A stretch of DNA of 64,000 nt from Flavonifractor sp052065355 (lineage in GTDB: Bacteria > Bacillota > Clostridia > Oscillospirales > Oscillospiraceae): contig NZ_JBQHUF010000001.1 in NCBI RefSeq assembly GCF_052065355.1, positions 463,878 through 527,877 of the forward strand. Direction: 5' to 3'. Under the pieces are notes generated by a model. The model had not been told where the DNA came from. It searched no databases and saw only the letters and a list, made by a program, of their open reading frames with translations. The position numbers and the translations under genes are program-made. The first letter of the stretch is position 1; every line of letters begins with the position of its first letter. Of this stretch, positions 25,014 to 33,600 are shown piece after piece.

Positions 25014-25642
25014 ACAGGAAAAAGCATTGGTATGACTATCTCTGGATCGTGACTCCCATCTATCTGGGGCTTGGCTTCTTCAACATCCTGTTCGCCTGGC
25101 TGGGGATGCTCTTTTTCTGTCTGCCACTGCTTATCGCTATCTTTGGTGGAAGCAAGCTCTACTGCAACCGCTACTGTGATCGAGGCCAGTTCCTGGGTCT
25201 GCTGGGCGGACGTCTGAAGCTCTCCCGAAACAAACCCACCCCTCACTGGATGCGCTCCCCAGTATTCCGGTACGGTTTTCTGATCTTTTTCTTCATCATG
25301 TTCTTTCAGATGCTGTGGACCACTTACCTGGTAGGCGCTGGGGCACAGAACCTGGGGCAGTTCGTCAAGTTGTTCTGGACCTTCCGTCTGCCCTGGCACT
25401 GGGCCTACCATGGTACGCTGTTCGCTCCCTGGGTAGCACAGTACGCCTTTGGTTTTTACAGCATCATGCTTACCTCTACCCTGATTGGTTTGATCGTGAT
25501 GGTCCTGTTCAAACCGAGAAGCTGGTGCGTGTTCTGTCCCATGGGCACTATGACCCAGCTGATCTGCCGTCTGCGGGCAGGGAAACCGAAACAGGCCGTC
25601 TGCGGGAACGGCTGCTCTTCCTGTGGGGGGTGCAGCAAATGA
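25010..25642 (+). CDS. NapH/NosR-like membrane protein with 4Fe-4S motif
   Basis: A 210-residue protein with about four membrane helices (residues ~13-42, 87-105, 130-150, 152-170). Cysteines occur in CNRYCDRGQFLG and in WCVFCPMGTMTQ, the paired CxxxCP-type motifs of the NapH/NosR/RdxA polyferredoxin family, and a Cys-rich tail (CGNGCSSCGGCSK) may bind metal. The role is presumably electron transfer between the membrane and the cytoplasmic ferredoxin encoded upstream. The ATGA overlap on both sides implies coupled translation. Confidence 0.82.
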   Translation: MNRKKHWYDYLWIVTPIYLGLGFFNILFAWLGMLFFCLPLLIAIFGGSKLYCNRYCDRGQFLGLLGGRLKLSRNKPTPHWMRSPVFRYGFLIFFFIMFFQMLWTTYLVGAGAQNLGQFVKLFWTFRLPWHWAYHGTLFAPWVAQYAFGFYSIMLTSTLIGLIVMVLFKPRSWCVFCPMGTMTQLICRLRAGKPKQAVCGNGCSSCGGCSK

Positions 25643-25947
25643 AAGATGATACCATGCGGGCACAGGCCAGAACTATCTCGGAATTGATGGCGCAGCTTGC
25701 CAATGAAAACCGCCTGCTCCTATTGTGCGCCCTGATGGAGGGACCTATGACGGTAGGTGAGTTGGCAGCGGAGGTACCCAATATCACCGCGCCTGCCCTG
25801 TCTCAGCACCTCCACCGCCTGAAGGAAGGCGGACTTGTTCAGGCTGAAAAGCAGGGCCAGTATGTCAGATACTCTCTGAAAGACCCCAGGCTGTACGCGC
25901 TGATGCGTGTTCTGAAACACGAATACTGCACATCGGACGGTCAATAG
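25639..25947 (+). CDS. ArsR-family winged-helix repressor
   Basis: A 102-residue ArsR/SmtB regulator: LANENRLLLLCALMEGPMTV, then ITAPALSQHLHRLKEGGLV (recognition helix) and the wing AEKQGQYVRYSL. The ELCVC-type arsenic motif is missing; a single Cys lies near residue 29 and another near the C-terminus (HEYCTSDGQ). It starts at ATG 25639 overlapping the previous stop. Being last in the operon with a dyad at the promoter, it is most likely an autorepressor responding to metal or redox state. Confidence 0.88.
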   Translation: MKDDTMRAQARTISELMAQLANENRLLLLCALMEGPMTVGELAAEVPNITAPALSQHLHRLKEGGLVQAEKQGQYVRYSLKDPRLYALMRVLKHEYCTSDGQ

Positions 25948-25949
25948 GC

Positions 25950-25985
25950 AAAGTGCCGGTCTGCTATAGCAGGCCGGTACTTTAT
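25950..25985 (+). terminator. Terminator after arsR
   Basis: A 15-bp stem (AAAGTGCCGGTCTGC / GCAGGCCGGTACTTT, two G-U pairs) with loop TATA, then ATTTT. Confidence 0.85.
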
Positions 25986-25991
25986 TTTGGT

Positions 25992-26021
25992 TTGTCACGC
26001 CGCTGCCCGATGTGCTATAAT
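25992..26021 (+). promoter_or_regulatory. Promoter of the nuclease gene
   Basis: TTGTCA (25992-25997), 18 bp, TATAAT (26016-26021), 33 bp before the ATG. Confidence 0.65.
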
Positions 26022-26054
26022 GCTCAGGAATCCCTAGGAAAAGAGGTTACTTCC

Positions 26055-26942
26055 ATGAAACGAGCCCGTGCCTGGTTTCTCATTCTGACTGTGCTCTGCA
26101 CGCTGCTGTGCGGCTGTGAATCCCTCACCACCTCCGTTTCTGCTCCGTCCTATACGTTGGACGATCTGCCGGACTATTCCGGAGAGCCTTATGTGATCCT
26201 CAACGAGAATCAGCCGGACTTCCCGGAGGAGGATTTTACCACCAATTCCTTTGAGACCTACAGCCCGCTGGATGAATTGGGCCGCTGTGGGACAGCCTAT
26301 GCCAATATCGGCATCGATCTGATGCCCACCGAGGAGCGGGGAAGTATTGGCCAGGTTAAGCCTTCCGGGTGGCACACAGTCAAGTACGACTGTGTGGACG
26401 GCAAATATCTCTACAACCGCTGTCATCTGATTGGCTATCAGCTGGCAGGTGAAAACGCCAATGAGGAAAACCTCATTACCGGCACCCGTTATCTCAACGT
26501 GGAGGGCATGCTCCCCTTTGAGGACCAGGTGGCTGATTATGTGCAGGAGACGGACAACCATGTGCTCTACCGGGTGACGCCCATTTACGAAGGTCAGAAC
26601 CTGCTGGCCAGCGGTGTGGTGATGGAGGCAGAGAGCGTGGAGGACAATGGCCAGGGGGTACGTTTCTGTGTCTATGTCTACAATGTTCAGCCTGGAGTGG
26701 CTATCGACTACGCCACCGGAGACAGCTGGCTGGAGACGGATTCTCAGCCTACAGAGTCACCTACTGAAACAACGGCGGTTGAAGAGGAGCATTATGTGCT
26801 CAATACCAATTCCATGAAATTTCACCTGCCTACCTGTTCTGGCGTAGAGAGTATGAGCCCAGCCAACCGCCAGGACTATACTGGTTCCCGTCAGGACCTG
26901 CTCGATCAGGGGTACTCTCCCTGCGGAACCTGCAAACCTTAA
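26055..26942 (+). CDS. DNA/RNA non-specific endonuclease, lipoprotein
   Basis: A 295-residue exported nuclease. A lipoprotein signal peptide ends at LLCGC (Cys ~22). Residues ~75-225 are an Endonuclease_NS_2 domain with the catalytic stretch YNRCHLIGYQLAGENANEEN (a DRGH-like motif written NRCH) and ITGTRYLNVEGM. The last ~50 residues (LNTNSMKFHLPTCSGV ... CGTCKP) form the small Cys-containing domain often appended to secreted nucleases. It is probably surface-anchored and used for nucleic-acid scavenging or competence. Start ATG 26055. The following gene is 15 bp away. Confidence 0.87.
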   Translation: MKRARAWFLILTVLCTLLCGCESLTTSVSAPSYTLDDLPDYSGEPYVILNENQPDFPEEDFTTNSFETYSPLDELGRCGTAYANIGIDLMPTEERGSIGQVKPSGWHTVKYDCVDGKYLYNRCHLIGYQLAGENANEENLITGTRYLNVEGMLPFEDQVADYVQETDNHVLYRVTPIYEGQNLLASGVVMEAESVEDNGQGVRFCVYVYNVQPGVAIDYATGDSWLETDSQPTESPTETTAVEEEHYVLNTNSMKFHLPTCSGVESMSPANRQDYTGSRQDLLDQGYSPCGTCKP

Positions 26943-26957
26943 GGAAGAAGGACAACC

Positions 26958-28238
26958 ATGGGAGATATCGTTACCCTGTTTGGAGAGATCGTACAGAAGG
27001 AGTGCCGTAAAAACCCCTTGGCAGCCCGCCGTCTGCTACGCTTCGGCTATCGCGCCAAAAAGCTTCAGCTTATGGCCGCACCCGGAAAATACACTACAAA
27101 GGCGGCCCAGATGGCAGCAGTTCAGACCATGACCTCCATGATTGCACCTCTGGCCCAACCCGAGCGGGCTGCCATGGTCAGTTTGTTCCTGCCCTGTGAG
27201 CCGCTCCAAGTAGTGGGACTGCACCCATACTCCTGCGAAGGATTTGGCTGCTTTTTGGCCGGTACCCAGGCAGAGCAGGAGTTCCTGCACTACGCCGAGA
27301 GTGAGGGATTGCCTGAGACCTTCTGTTCCTATCACAAGATTTTTATCGGAGCGGCGGAAAAAGGCCTGATGCCCAAGCCTCGCTTCATCCTGAACACTAC
27401 CTTGGCCTGCGATGCCAATCTGCTCACCTTCCGGCGCATGGCGGAGTATTTTCAGGTACCGCAGTTTGTAGTGGATGTGCCCTATGAGCCCAATGAGGAT
27501 GGGGTGCGCTATGTGGCGGACCAGCTTCGTGAGATGATCCGCTTTGTGGAGAAGCAAACAGGCCGTCGGATCTCGGATGATCAGCTCAGCGAAGCGGTGG
27601 CGCGCAGTCAACGCAGCATGGACCAGTTTAACGAGTATATGACTCTTCGGGCCGATAAAAAGATCCTGGGAGAGCTGACTGGGGAAATGTTCTCCGCCTT
27701 TACGCTCCACACGCTGCTGGGCACGCCGGAAACGGAGGCATATACCAGCCAGTGTCTGAAGGAGATCTCCGGTGCACCCCCGGCTTCTGGTGTTCGTCTG
27801 CTGTGGATGCACACCACACCCTTCTGGGTGGAGCCACTCCGTCGGGTAACCGACTTTAATCCCGAGGTGCAGGTGGTGGCCTGCGACATGTGTTTTGAGG
27901 GTTTTGTCAAAGCCGATCCCTCAGACCCCTATGACGCCATGGCCCGGCGGGTGGTATACTCCGCCTTCAACGGGCCGGTGACCCGGCGCATCCAGCGGGG
28001 CATCGAAGCCGCCCGTCAGGTGAAGGCTGACGGCGTGGTGTGGTTCTGTCACTGGGGCTGTAAGCACACTCTGGGCGGTGCACAGCTGGCCAAGGAGCAG
28101 TTCGAGGCGGCCGGTCTGCCCTGTCTGGTGCTGGACGGAGACGGCTGCGACCGCAGCCACGGCGGCGAAGGCCAACTGGCCACCCGTATGGACGCCTTTG
28201 TGGAGATGCTTCGTGCGGAAAGGGGGGAAGGGGTATGA
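26958..28238 (+). CDS. 2-hydroxyacyl-CoA dehydratase-family protein (HgdB-like)
   Basis: A 426-residue member of the HGD-D/HgdB family. It has the DVPYEPNEDGVRYVADQL region, a central helical part, and cysteines spread through the chain (HPYSCEGFGC, CSYHKI, ACDMCFEGFV, HWGCKHTLGGA) suited to one [4Fe-4S] cluster. Family enzymes dehydrate 2-hydroxyacyl-CoA during amino-acid fermentation, but genes paired with a fused activase, as here, are uncharacterised. It overlaps the next gene at ATGA, so the products are probably partners. Confidence 0.82.
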   Translation: MGDIVTLFGEIVQKECRKNPLAARRLLRFGYRAKKLQLMAAPGKYTTKAAQMAAVQTMTSMIAPLAQPERAAMVSLFLPCEPLQVVGLHPYSCEGFGCFLAGTQAEQEFLHYAESEGLPETFCSYHKIFIGAAEKGLMPKPRFILNTTLACDANLLTFRRMAEYFQVPQFVVDVPYEPNEDGVRYVADQLREMIRFVEKQTGRRISDDQLSEAVARSQRSMDQFNEYMTLRADKKILGELTGEMFSAFTLHTLLGTPETEAYTSQCLKEISGAPPASGVRLLWMHTTPFWVEPLRRVTDFNPEVQVVACDMCFEGFVKADPSDPYDAMARRVVYSAFNGPVTRRIQRGIEAARQVKADGVVWFCHWGCKHTLGGAQLAKEQFEAAGLPCLVLDGDGCDRSHGGEGQLATRMDAFVEMLRAERGEGV

Positions 28239-29890
28239 GTACCACCTGGTATATCTGTAAATACACCCCCGTGGAACTGCTGGAGGCCTTGGGCGGCGAC
28301 TGTCAGGTGCTGGACTATATGCCGGAGAACTTTGATCTCAGCGACGAGGTGAGCCACCCCAACCTCTGTGGATTTGGCAAGGCCGTTATTGAGGCCTGTA
28401 TGGAGGGTAAGGTCAAGGAGCTGGTGTTGGTCAACTGTTGTGACACCATTCGCAGCGCCTACGACGTGCTGCTGGCTCACGGAAAGCTGGATTTTCTCTT
28501 TATGATGGACATGCTCCACTGTGTAGACGCCTGCGCCAGAGAAAAGACCAAGCGAGAGCTGCTGCGGCTGGCAAAAGCATATGCGGCCTATAAGGGGACT
28601 CAGTTCCAGCTTCAGCGCTTTCGTGAGGTATTCCATCCGGTTTCCCGCCCTTCAGAGCCCTATCTCAGTGTTCTGGGCGGCCGGGTAGGGGACGATCTCT
28701 TTGATCTGATGAAACAGACCATGCCTCTGCCCGTGCGCAACGATACCTGCGTACACAACCGGAGCGTTTGTCCGCCGCCGGACGATCTGACCGGAATGGA
28801 CGAACTGATGGATTGGTATGCTGGGGAACTACTGGGACAGCTGCCGTGTATGCGCATGACGGATGCCGCTGGGCGGAAACGTCTCTATCAGGATCCCCAT
28901 CTTCAAGGGGTCATCTACCACACCGTAAAGTTCTGCGACTATTACGGATTTGAATACTCCCAGCTGCGGCGGGAGCTGAGTGTGCCCATGCTGAAGGTGG
29001 AGTCGGACTATACCCTTCAGAGCAGCGGGCAGCTGCGTACTCGGCTGGAGGCCTTTGCCGAGAGTCTGACACCCCAGGAACAGAGAAGAGGTACGAAACA
29101 AATGAACGGGAACGGATACTATGTAGGTATCGACAGCGGTTCTACCAGCACAGATGTGGCGATTCTGGACAAAGACAAGCATATTGTGGCCCAGGTAATT
29201 CTGCCTACCGGTGCGGGAGCCGCTGCTGGCGCCGAGCGGGCGCTGGAACAGGCGCTGGAACAGGCGGGCCTGAAAATGGAGGATATCTCTGCCACCGTCA
29301 CCACCGGCTATGGACGGAGCGCGATTCAGCAGGGAGACAAGTCCATTACTGAGATTACCTGCCATGCCAAAGGTGCCCACTTCCTGGATCCGGAGGTGCG
29401 CACCATCATCGACATTGGCGGACAGGACAGCAAGGTAATCCGGGTGGACGAGCAGGGAAATGTGGTCAACTTCGTCATGAACGACAAGTGTGCTGCCGGA
29501 ACCGGACGGTTCCTGGAGCTGATGGCTCGCACGCTGGAGCTCTCCATGGATGAAATGAGCACCGCCGGACTGAACTGGAAGGAGGAAATCACCATTTCCA
29601 GTATGTGCACGGTGTTCGCCGAGTCGGAGGTGGTCTCTCTCATTGCTCAGAACAAGTCCCGGGCGGATATCATCCACGGCCTGAACGAGTCGGTGGCCTC
29701 CAAGACCTATGCCCTCTGCCGCCGGATCGGCGGTGAACCGGTCTACATGATGACCGGCGGCGTGTCCAAGAATCAAGGTGTGGCCCAGGCCATCCAGCGG
29801 AAGCTGGGGGCGGAACTGCGGATCTCCGACCAGGCACAGCTCAATGGTGCTTTGGGTGCGGCCCTGTTTGCCATGGAACTGGATGGTTAA
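28235..29890 (+). CDS. HgdB-like domain fused to an HgdC-type activase ATPase
   Basis: A 551-residue two-domain protein. Residues 1-~285 resemble a second dehydratase subunit with several cysteines (LVNCCDT, CVDACAR). Residues ~295-551 are a BadF/BcrA/HgdC ASKHA ATPase: YVGIDSGSTSTDVAILDKD (phosphate 1), IIDIGGQDSKVIRV (phosphate 2), and NDKCAAGTGRFLELMA plus SSMCTVFAESEV, whose cysteines hold the [4Fe-4S] cluster shared by the activase dimer. The activase delivers a low-potential electron to the dehydratase using ATP. Normally these are separate genes, so the fusion is notable. Confidence 0.87.
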   Translation: MSTTWYICKYTPVELLEALGGDCQVLDYMPENFDLSDEVSHPNLCGFGKAVIEACMEGKVKELVLVNCCDTIRSAYDVLLAHGKLDFLFMMDMLHCVDACAREKTKRELLRLAKAYAAYKGTQFQLQRFREVFHPVSRPSEPYLSVLGGRVGDDLFDLMKQTMPLPVRNDTCVHNRSVCPPPDDLTGMDELMDWYAGELLGQLPCMRMTDAAGRKRLYQDPHLQGVIYHTVKFCDYYGFEYSQLRRELSVPMLKVESDYTLQSSGQLRTRLEAFAESLTPQEQRRGTKQMNGNGYYVGIDSGSTSTDVAILDKDKHIVAQVILPTGAGAAAGAERALEQALEQAGLKMEDISATVTTGYGRSAIQQGDKSITEITCHAKGAHFLDPEVRTIIDIGGQDSKVIRVDEQGNVVNFVMNDKCAAGTGRFLELMARTLELSMDEMSTAGLNWKEEITISSMCTVFAESEVVSLIAQNKSRADIIHGLNESVASKTYALCRRIGGEPVYMMTGGVSKNQGVAQAIQRKLGAELRISDQAQLNGALGAALFAMELDG

Positions 29891-29895
29891 AAGAA

Positions 29896-29932
29896 TGCCG
29901 GGGAGGCGGCAAGGCCTCCCCGGCAGTTTTTA
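29896..29932. terminator. Terminator between the dehydratase operon and cotJC
   Basis: The stem TGCCGGGGAGGC / GCCTCCCCGGCA followed by GTTTTT on the plus strand. The original cotJC stop codon (minus, 29930-29932) touches it. Confidence 0.85.
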
Positions 29933-30010
29933 TGCCTTGGTGTCAAATGCGGGATTGGTATAGTAGACGTTTTTCTGGTCCATTTTCTCCTTGGCTAGCC
30001 GTACCGCCTC
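29930..30010 (-). pseudogene. cotJC: cotJC fragment 3 (C-terminal 27 codons)
   Basis: The last piece of the interrupted spore-coat manganese catalase gene. Read on the minus strand from the junction at 30010 it encodes EAVRLAKEKMDQKNVYYTNP... and ends at TAA 29932-29930. It joins in frame to fragment 2 (48394-48050) across the GAGGCG repeat, giving QRFGEAVRLAKEKM, the expected wording of CotJC. It has no start or ribosome site of its own, so it is silent unless element 1 is excised. Upstream of the junction the frame continues into element DNA without resembling CotJC. Confidence 0.9.
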
Positions 30011-30024
30011 AACTATACAGACAG
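30005..30024. repeat. Left attachment site of element 1
   Basis: The direct-repeat core CGCCTC (30005-30010), followed by the attP arm ATACAGACAG at 30015-30024. DNA to the left is cotJC. Confidence 0.82.
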
Positions 30025-30060
30025 ACCGGAATGGAGATGGACAAGCCTCTGATAAAAGGA

Positions 30061-30106
30061 ATACTAGTGAACCGGTTTATTAGGTCGGTTCACTAGTATT
30101 TTTTTA
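30061..30106. terminator. Strong hairpin at the left end of element 1
   Basis: A perfect 14-bp stem (30061-30074 with 30086-30099), loop about 11 nt, then seven T on the plus strand and TCCTTTT on the minus. It ends the MATE operon and insulates the element border. Confidence 0.9.
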
Positions 30107-30163
30107 CGCTTAAATATTTTCAGATACCGTGGCCACGCTCTGGAAAGTGAAGAAGTCCAATGT

Positions 30164-31501
30164 TTAAGCAATCATATGAACATGTTTCCAGTGTCCCTGG
30201 CGGAACCGGAGTACCGTAATCAGACAAGCCGCGATCCATGCTGGCGGCGTACTCAGGTAGACAGCCCGAAATGCTACCGGAGTCAGTGAAAGGACGGCAG
30301 TACATACCAGGCGGAGCGTCAGGTCGGTAAAGCTGGATATAACCGGAATGCGGACATCTCCCGCACCCTGAAGGGCGCCATTGAGCACCCGATTGGCAGT
30401 AAACACCGGCAGGAGAAGGCACATGACATCCATATGCTCTTTTCCACGGAGCAAAGAATCGCCTGTGATATTAAACAGCCTCAGAATGTACTGGTCACAC
30501 AGCAGCATGACTCCGCCCAGGACGACGGAAAGCAGCAGCATCCCATACAAAGCAAATCGGATCCCCCGCTCAGCCCGTTCCACCTGCTGGGCGCCCATAT
30601 TTTGCCCGACAAAGGAGGCCAGAGCCGTGGAGATGCAGATGATGGGGATGTGCATCAGTTCCTCTGTCTTTCCCATAGCCGCGAACCCTTCGATGCTGGC
30701 CGGTCCAAAGGAGTTGACCATACGCTGAAGCAGGAGAAAGCCGGCAGACTGGACCACCATCTGAAACGTGACCGGGAGACTGACACGCATGATCAGGGCA
30801 AGCTGCTGCTTGTCCAGCCTGGCCCGGCTTGCCACGGGAGAAACAGAGGGGTATTTTACCGTTAGGTAGAGGAATGCCGCAGCCGCAGAGCCGACCTGAG
30901 CGATAACAGAAGCCAGCGCCGCTCCTGCCACCCCCCAATCCAGTACAATAATAAATCCCAGATCCAGGATCAGATTCAGCAGAGCTGCCACCATCAGGAA
31001 AAGCAGGGATGCCTTCGAGTCTCCAAACGCCCGAGTTATTCCATAAAAGACCTGATACAGCATCTGAAAGAAGAAGCCTATGCTGTAAATGGCCAGATAG
31101 GTCACGGCATTCTGCTGCATCTCCAGTGGCGTTTGCAGGAAGGAATGAACAATGGGCCCGGAGAGCAGCGTGCAGATCATGCTGAGCGCAGCACCCAGGA
31201 TGCCGCAAAACAGAATGGATGTAACCACGGCAGAACGGATTTCCTTGTGCTTTTCTGCGCCCACATACTGGGCCACAATAATGTTGGTGCCGGTACCCAT
31301 GCCGGATGCGATGGCGCTGGCGATCCAAATAATAGGCCCGGGTACGCTGACGGCACCAAGTGCGGCAGCACTGACGAAGTTTCCCACGACGATGGCATCC
31401 ACCATGGAATATGTTACCTGCAGCAGCTGAGCGCCCATCATCGGGAGCGCGAAACCAAGCAGCTGCCGCCACTCGGACCCTTTGGTAAGGTCCTTTCCCA
31501 T
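30164..31501 (-). CDS. MATE-family efflux protein
   Basis: A 445-residue membrane transporter with about 12 helices in two repeats, of the NorM/DinF MATE type. Family segments include QLLGFALPMMGAQLLQVTYS, DAIVVGNFVSAAALGAVSV, GMGTGTNIIVAQYVGA and, in the second half, GFAAMGKTEELMHIPI and ASFVGQNMGAQ. It exports cationic compounds or metabolites using Na+ or H+. It is the last gene of a dppA-asparaginase-MATE operon, 18 bp after the asparaginase gene. Start ATG 31501 is preceded by AAGGAG at about 10 nt; a GTG two codons upstream is possible. Confidence 0.9.
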   Translation of the reverse strand: MGKDLTKGSEWRQLLGFALPMMGAQLLQVTYSMVDAIVVGNFVSAAALGAVSVPGPIIWIASAIASGMGTGTNIIVAQYVGAEKHKEIRSAVVTSILFCGILGAALSMICTLLSGPIVHSFLQTPLEMQQNAVTYLAIYSIGFFFQMLYQVFYGITRAFGDSKASLLFLMVAALLNLILDLGFIIVLDWGVAGAALASVIAQVGSAAAAFLYLTVKYPSVSPVASRARLDKQQLALIMRVSLPVTFQMVVQSAGFLLLQRMVNSFGPASIEGFAAMGKTEELMHIPIICISTALASFVGQNMGAQQVERAERGIRFALYGMLLLSVVLGGVMLLCDQYILRLFNITGDSLLRGKEHMDVMCLLLPVFTANRVLNGALQGAGDVRIPVISSFTDLTLRLVCTAVLSLTPVAFRAVYLSTPPAWIAACLITVLRFRQGHWKHVHMIA

Positions 31502-31519
31502 TGGCACACCGCTCCTTTC

Positions 31520-32536
31520 TCAGTTCCCGCTTTCTCCGGGCTGGAGATGGAAGACCAGCTCTGTTCGGCCCACCGGGGTATGGTGGTTGTTGTAAATGTT
31601 CATATCCTGATATTCCGTCAGACCCGCCAACTCATCGGCAGAAATGACCTCCATCGAATACAGAACGCGGAGGAGTACATAGGGTATGAGAGAGGAGGCT
31701 CCATCTTCCAGCTTGACTGCAATTCCGATTCCCCGGCATTTCAGACCAATGGCATAGAATGCACTGGCCCCGGACTTGCAGAACAGCCGGTCTCCAAAAT
31801 GTTCCATCAGATACGTACAGATCCGTTCAGCGCCTGCTACCATATAGGGATTGGCGGTCATGGCTCCGGTGATCCGCCGGACAGCCTGCGCACGCCCGGC
31901 AGGGAAGAGGTCCGGCATGGACATTCTGGCATACCCCTGTGCAAAGCGGTAAAGAGGGAGGGCGTGGACCGGAACACCGCAGCCGTCGATGGCTGTGCTC
32001 AGCTCCTCCGGGCCAGTCCCGCACACATCCAGAATCGTAGAGGTAATGCGCTTTTGTACAGGGTGTTCCGGCTGATCATAACTGTCCAAAGACTCGCCCA
32101 GATGCCGGGCGGTGAGCAGCATTCCGGCATGCTTGCCAGAACAGTCACAATAAATCGGCCTTCTTGGCTCTCCGGCTTTTTTCAATGCGTCCTCTGCCGG
32201 AACATACATCGGATATTCCGCGCCGCACCGCAGGGAATCGGCACTTAATCCGGCCTTTTCCAGGATGCGCGCCACAGCCTGAATATGGACCGGCTCACCG
32301 TTATGGGATGCACAGATTACTGCAAGCTCATCATCTGTGATACCGAAGGCTTCGGCGGCGCCGCTCTCCACCACCGGAATGGCCTGTATCGGTTTGGCGG
32401 CAGATCTGGCAAAGATGACCCTGGTGGGATCACCCCAGTACCACAGGATCTTTCCGCTGTGGTCGGCTGCTACGATATGGCCCCAGTGGATCTGGTCCAC
32501 CAGGCCGCCTCGATATTGATAGGCAATGTCTGGCAT
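31520..32536 (-). CDS. Asparaginase II-family protein
   Basis: A 338-residue protein of the AnsA_II/PF06089 family, an asparaginase-like group unrelated to the classic L-asparaginase fold. Conserved segments visible are RSAAKPIQAIPVVESGAAE, ASHNGEPVHI, CDCSGKHAGML, DGCGVPVHALPL and MTANPYMVAG. It is predicted to hydrolyse asparagine or a related amide in the cytoplasm. It sits between dppA (16 bp gap) and the MATE exporter, consistent with processing of amino acids released from peptides. Confidence 0.87.
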   Translation of the reverse strand: MPDIAYQYRGGLVDQIHWGHIVAADHSGKILWYWGDPTRVIFARSAAKPIQAIPVVESGAAEAFGITDDELAVICASHNGEPVHIQAVARILEKAGLSADSLRCGAEYPMYVPAEDALKKAGEPRRPIYCDCSGKHAGMLLTARHLGESLDSYDQPEHPVQKRITSTILDVCGTGPEELSTAIDGCGVPVHALPLYRFAQGYARMSMPDLFPAGRAQAVRRITGAMTANPYMVAGAERICTYLMEHFGDRLFCKSGASAFYAIGLKCRGIGIAVKLEDGASSLIPYVLLRVLYSMEVISADELAGLTEYQDMNIYNNHHTPVGRTELVFHLQPGESGN

Positions 32537-32552
32537 GTCACTTCACAGCCTT

Positions 32553-33353
32553 TCAAAACACAAAGTAGAAGAAGCGAAGGACCTCGCCGTAATCGTCGGT
32601 ATCAAATGTCAGCGTGGTGGGGGAGACTAGTACGGCTCCCGGATAATGGGAACAGCCGTAGGCATCGTAATGATGATGATAGGTTACCTCCACATGGAAG
32701 TGTTCCGGAAGGGGAAGCGGCTTGATCTTACCTGCGGCATCCGGGATTTTTTTCGCCTGCTCGGCCAGCTGAGCCTGCACGGCTTCCGGCGTTTTTGTCA
32801 GGACACCATACCCATATCCTGTTTTGGTGGGTACTGTGACCACAGAAGGGATCTGACGCTCCGCCGCGGCGCACACACCGTCATCGCCGCTGACAAACAG
32901 CGTGGGTACGCCGCGATAGGCGGCGGCATAAGCGAACATTTCAAATTCACCCCAAATGGCCCCGTTTACCTTCAGCTGAAAGATCCGGGAGCTGACCATG
33001 GTGTGTGAGGTGGGGTTGTGAGGAGACGAGGCGGCATCGTGGAATCCAACCATCAGAACGCCGTCGAACGATTCGTCGAAAAGCCCTGTCTTGCCGAAAA
33101 TCTCGTGGGTCAGGCCGCGCAGCAGGGTTGCCTGAGGCGGCAGCAGGCTGCAGTCGATGTTCCGCCCGTCCCCATGTGCATCTTCGATCACAATCTGGTG
33201 CTCACCGCACTTCAGCAGGCTTTCGGCCACGCAGGCCGCTTCCAGGCTCATTTCCCGGGCCATGGCAGGGTACAGGCTGCCTGACGGCCTGGCCTCATCC
33301 CAGCAGGACAGCCCGGCCACCCCTTCAATGTCGCACAGCATATAGAACTTCAT
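32553..33353 (-). CDS. dppA: M55 D-aminopeptidase DppA-like
   Basis: A 266-residue M55 metallopeptidase resembling B. subtilis DppA, a zinc D-aminopeptidase that forms a decamer and cleaves D-Ala-containing peptides. Metal-binding and catalytic segments are MLCDIEGVAGLSCWDEA (Asp and Glu at residues 8 and 10), EDAHGDGRN, GFHDAAS and TSHTMVSSRIF. I choose ATG 33353. It is first in the minus-strand operon and divergent from the peptide transporter, the pairing seen in dpp operons. Confidence 0.9.
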   Translation of the reverse strand: MKFYMLCDIEGVAGLSCWDEARPSGSLYPAMAREMSLEAACVAESLLKCGEHQIVIEDAHGDGRNIDCSLLPPQATLLRGLTHEIFGKTGLFDESFDGVLMVGFHDAASSPHNPTSHTMVSSRIFQLKVNGAIWGEFEMFAYAAAYRGVPTLFVSGDDGVCAAAERQIPSVVTVPTKTGYGYGVLTKTPEAVQAQLAEQAKKIPDAAGKIKPLPLPEHFHVEVTYHHHYDAYGCSHYPGAVLVSPTTLTFDTDDYGEVLRFFYFVF

Positions 33354-33414
33354 TGCACGCACATCCCCTTTCAAATCCATTTTCCAACAAGTTGCAAAAG
33401 TGTCGAAACAAGTA

Positions 33415-33443
33415 TTGACATTTAATTATCACAAATGTATAAT
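33415..33443 (+). promoter_or_regulatory. Promoter of the dpp/opp transporter operon
   Basis: A perfect TTGACA (33415-33420), 17 bp, and a perfect TATAAT (33438-33443). The leader to ATG 33601 is about 150 nt of AT-rich DNA in which I see no riboswitch. The divergent dppA promoter is not clear. Confidence 0.83.
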
Positions 33444-33600
33444 TTTTTATCATAGATATTTTAACGCAATATAGAGCAAAAGTAAATAGCGAAATTTGTT
33501 TTGTGATTGCCGCAAAAAGGTCTTATTTTGCTTGCAAGGGGGCAGGCTTAGATAAGAAAGAGCAGGAAACGAGAAAAGAAAGGAAAAAGGAGGTCCCAAA

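Noticed and set aside
29930..30012. A short minus-strand remnant first read as an unrelated decayed gene
   Set aside because: Its codons continue exactly from cotJC fragment 2 across the GAGGCG repeat, so it is the true C-terminus of cotJC.
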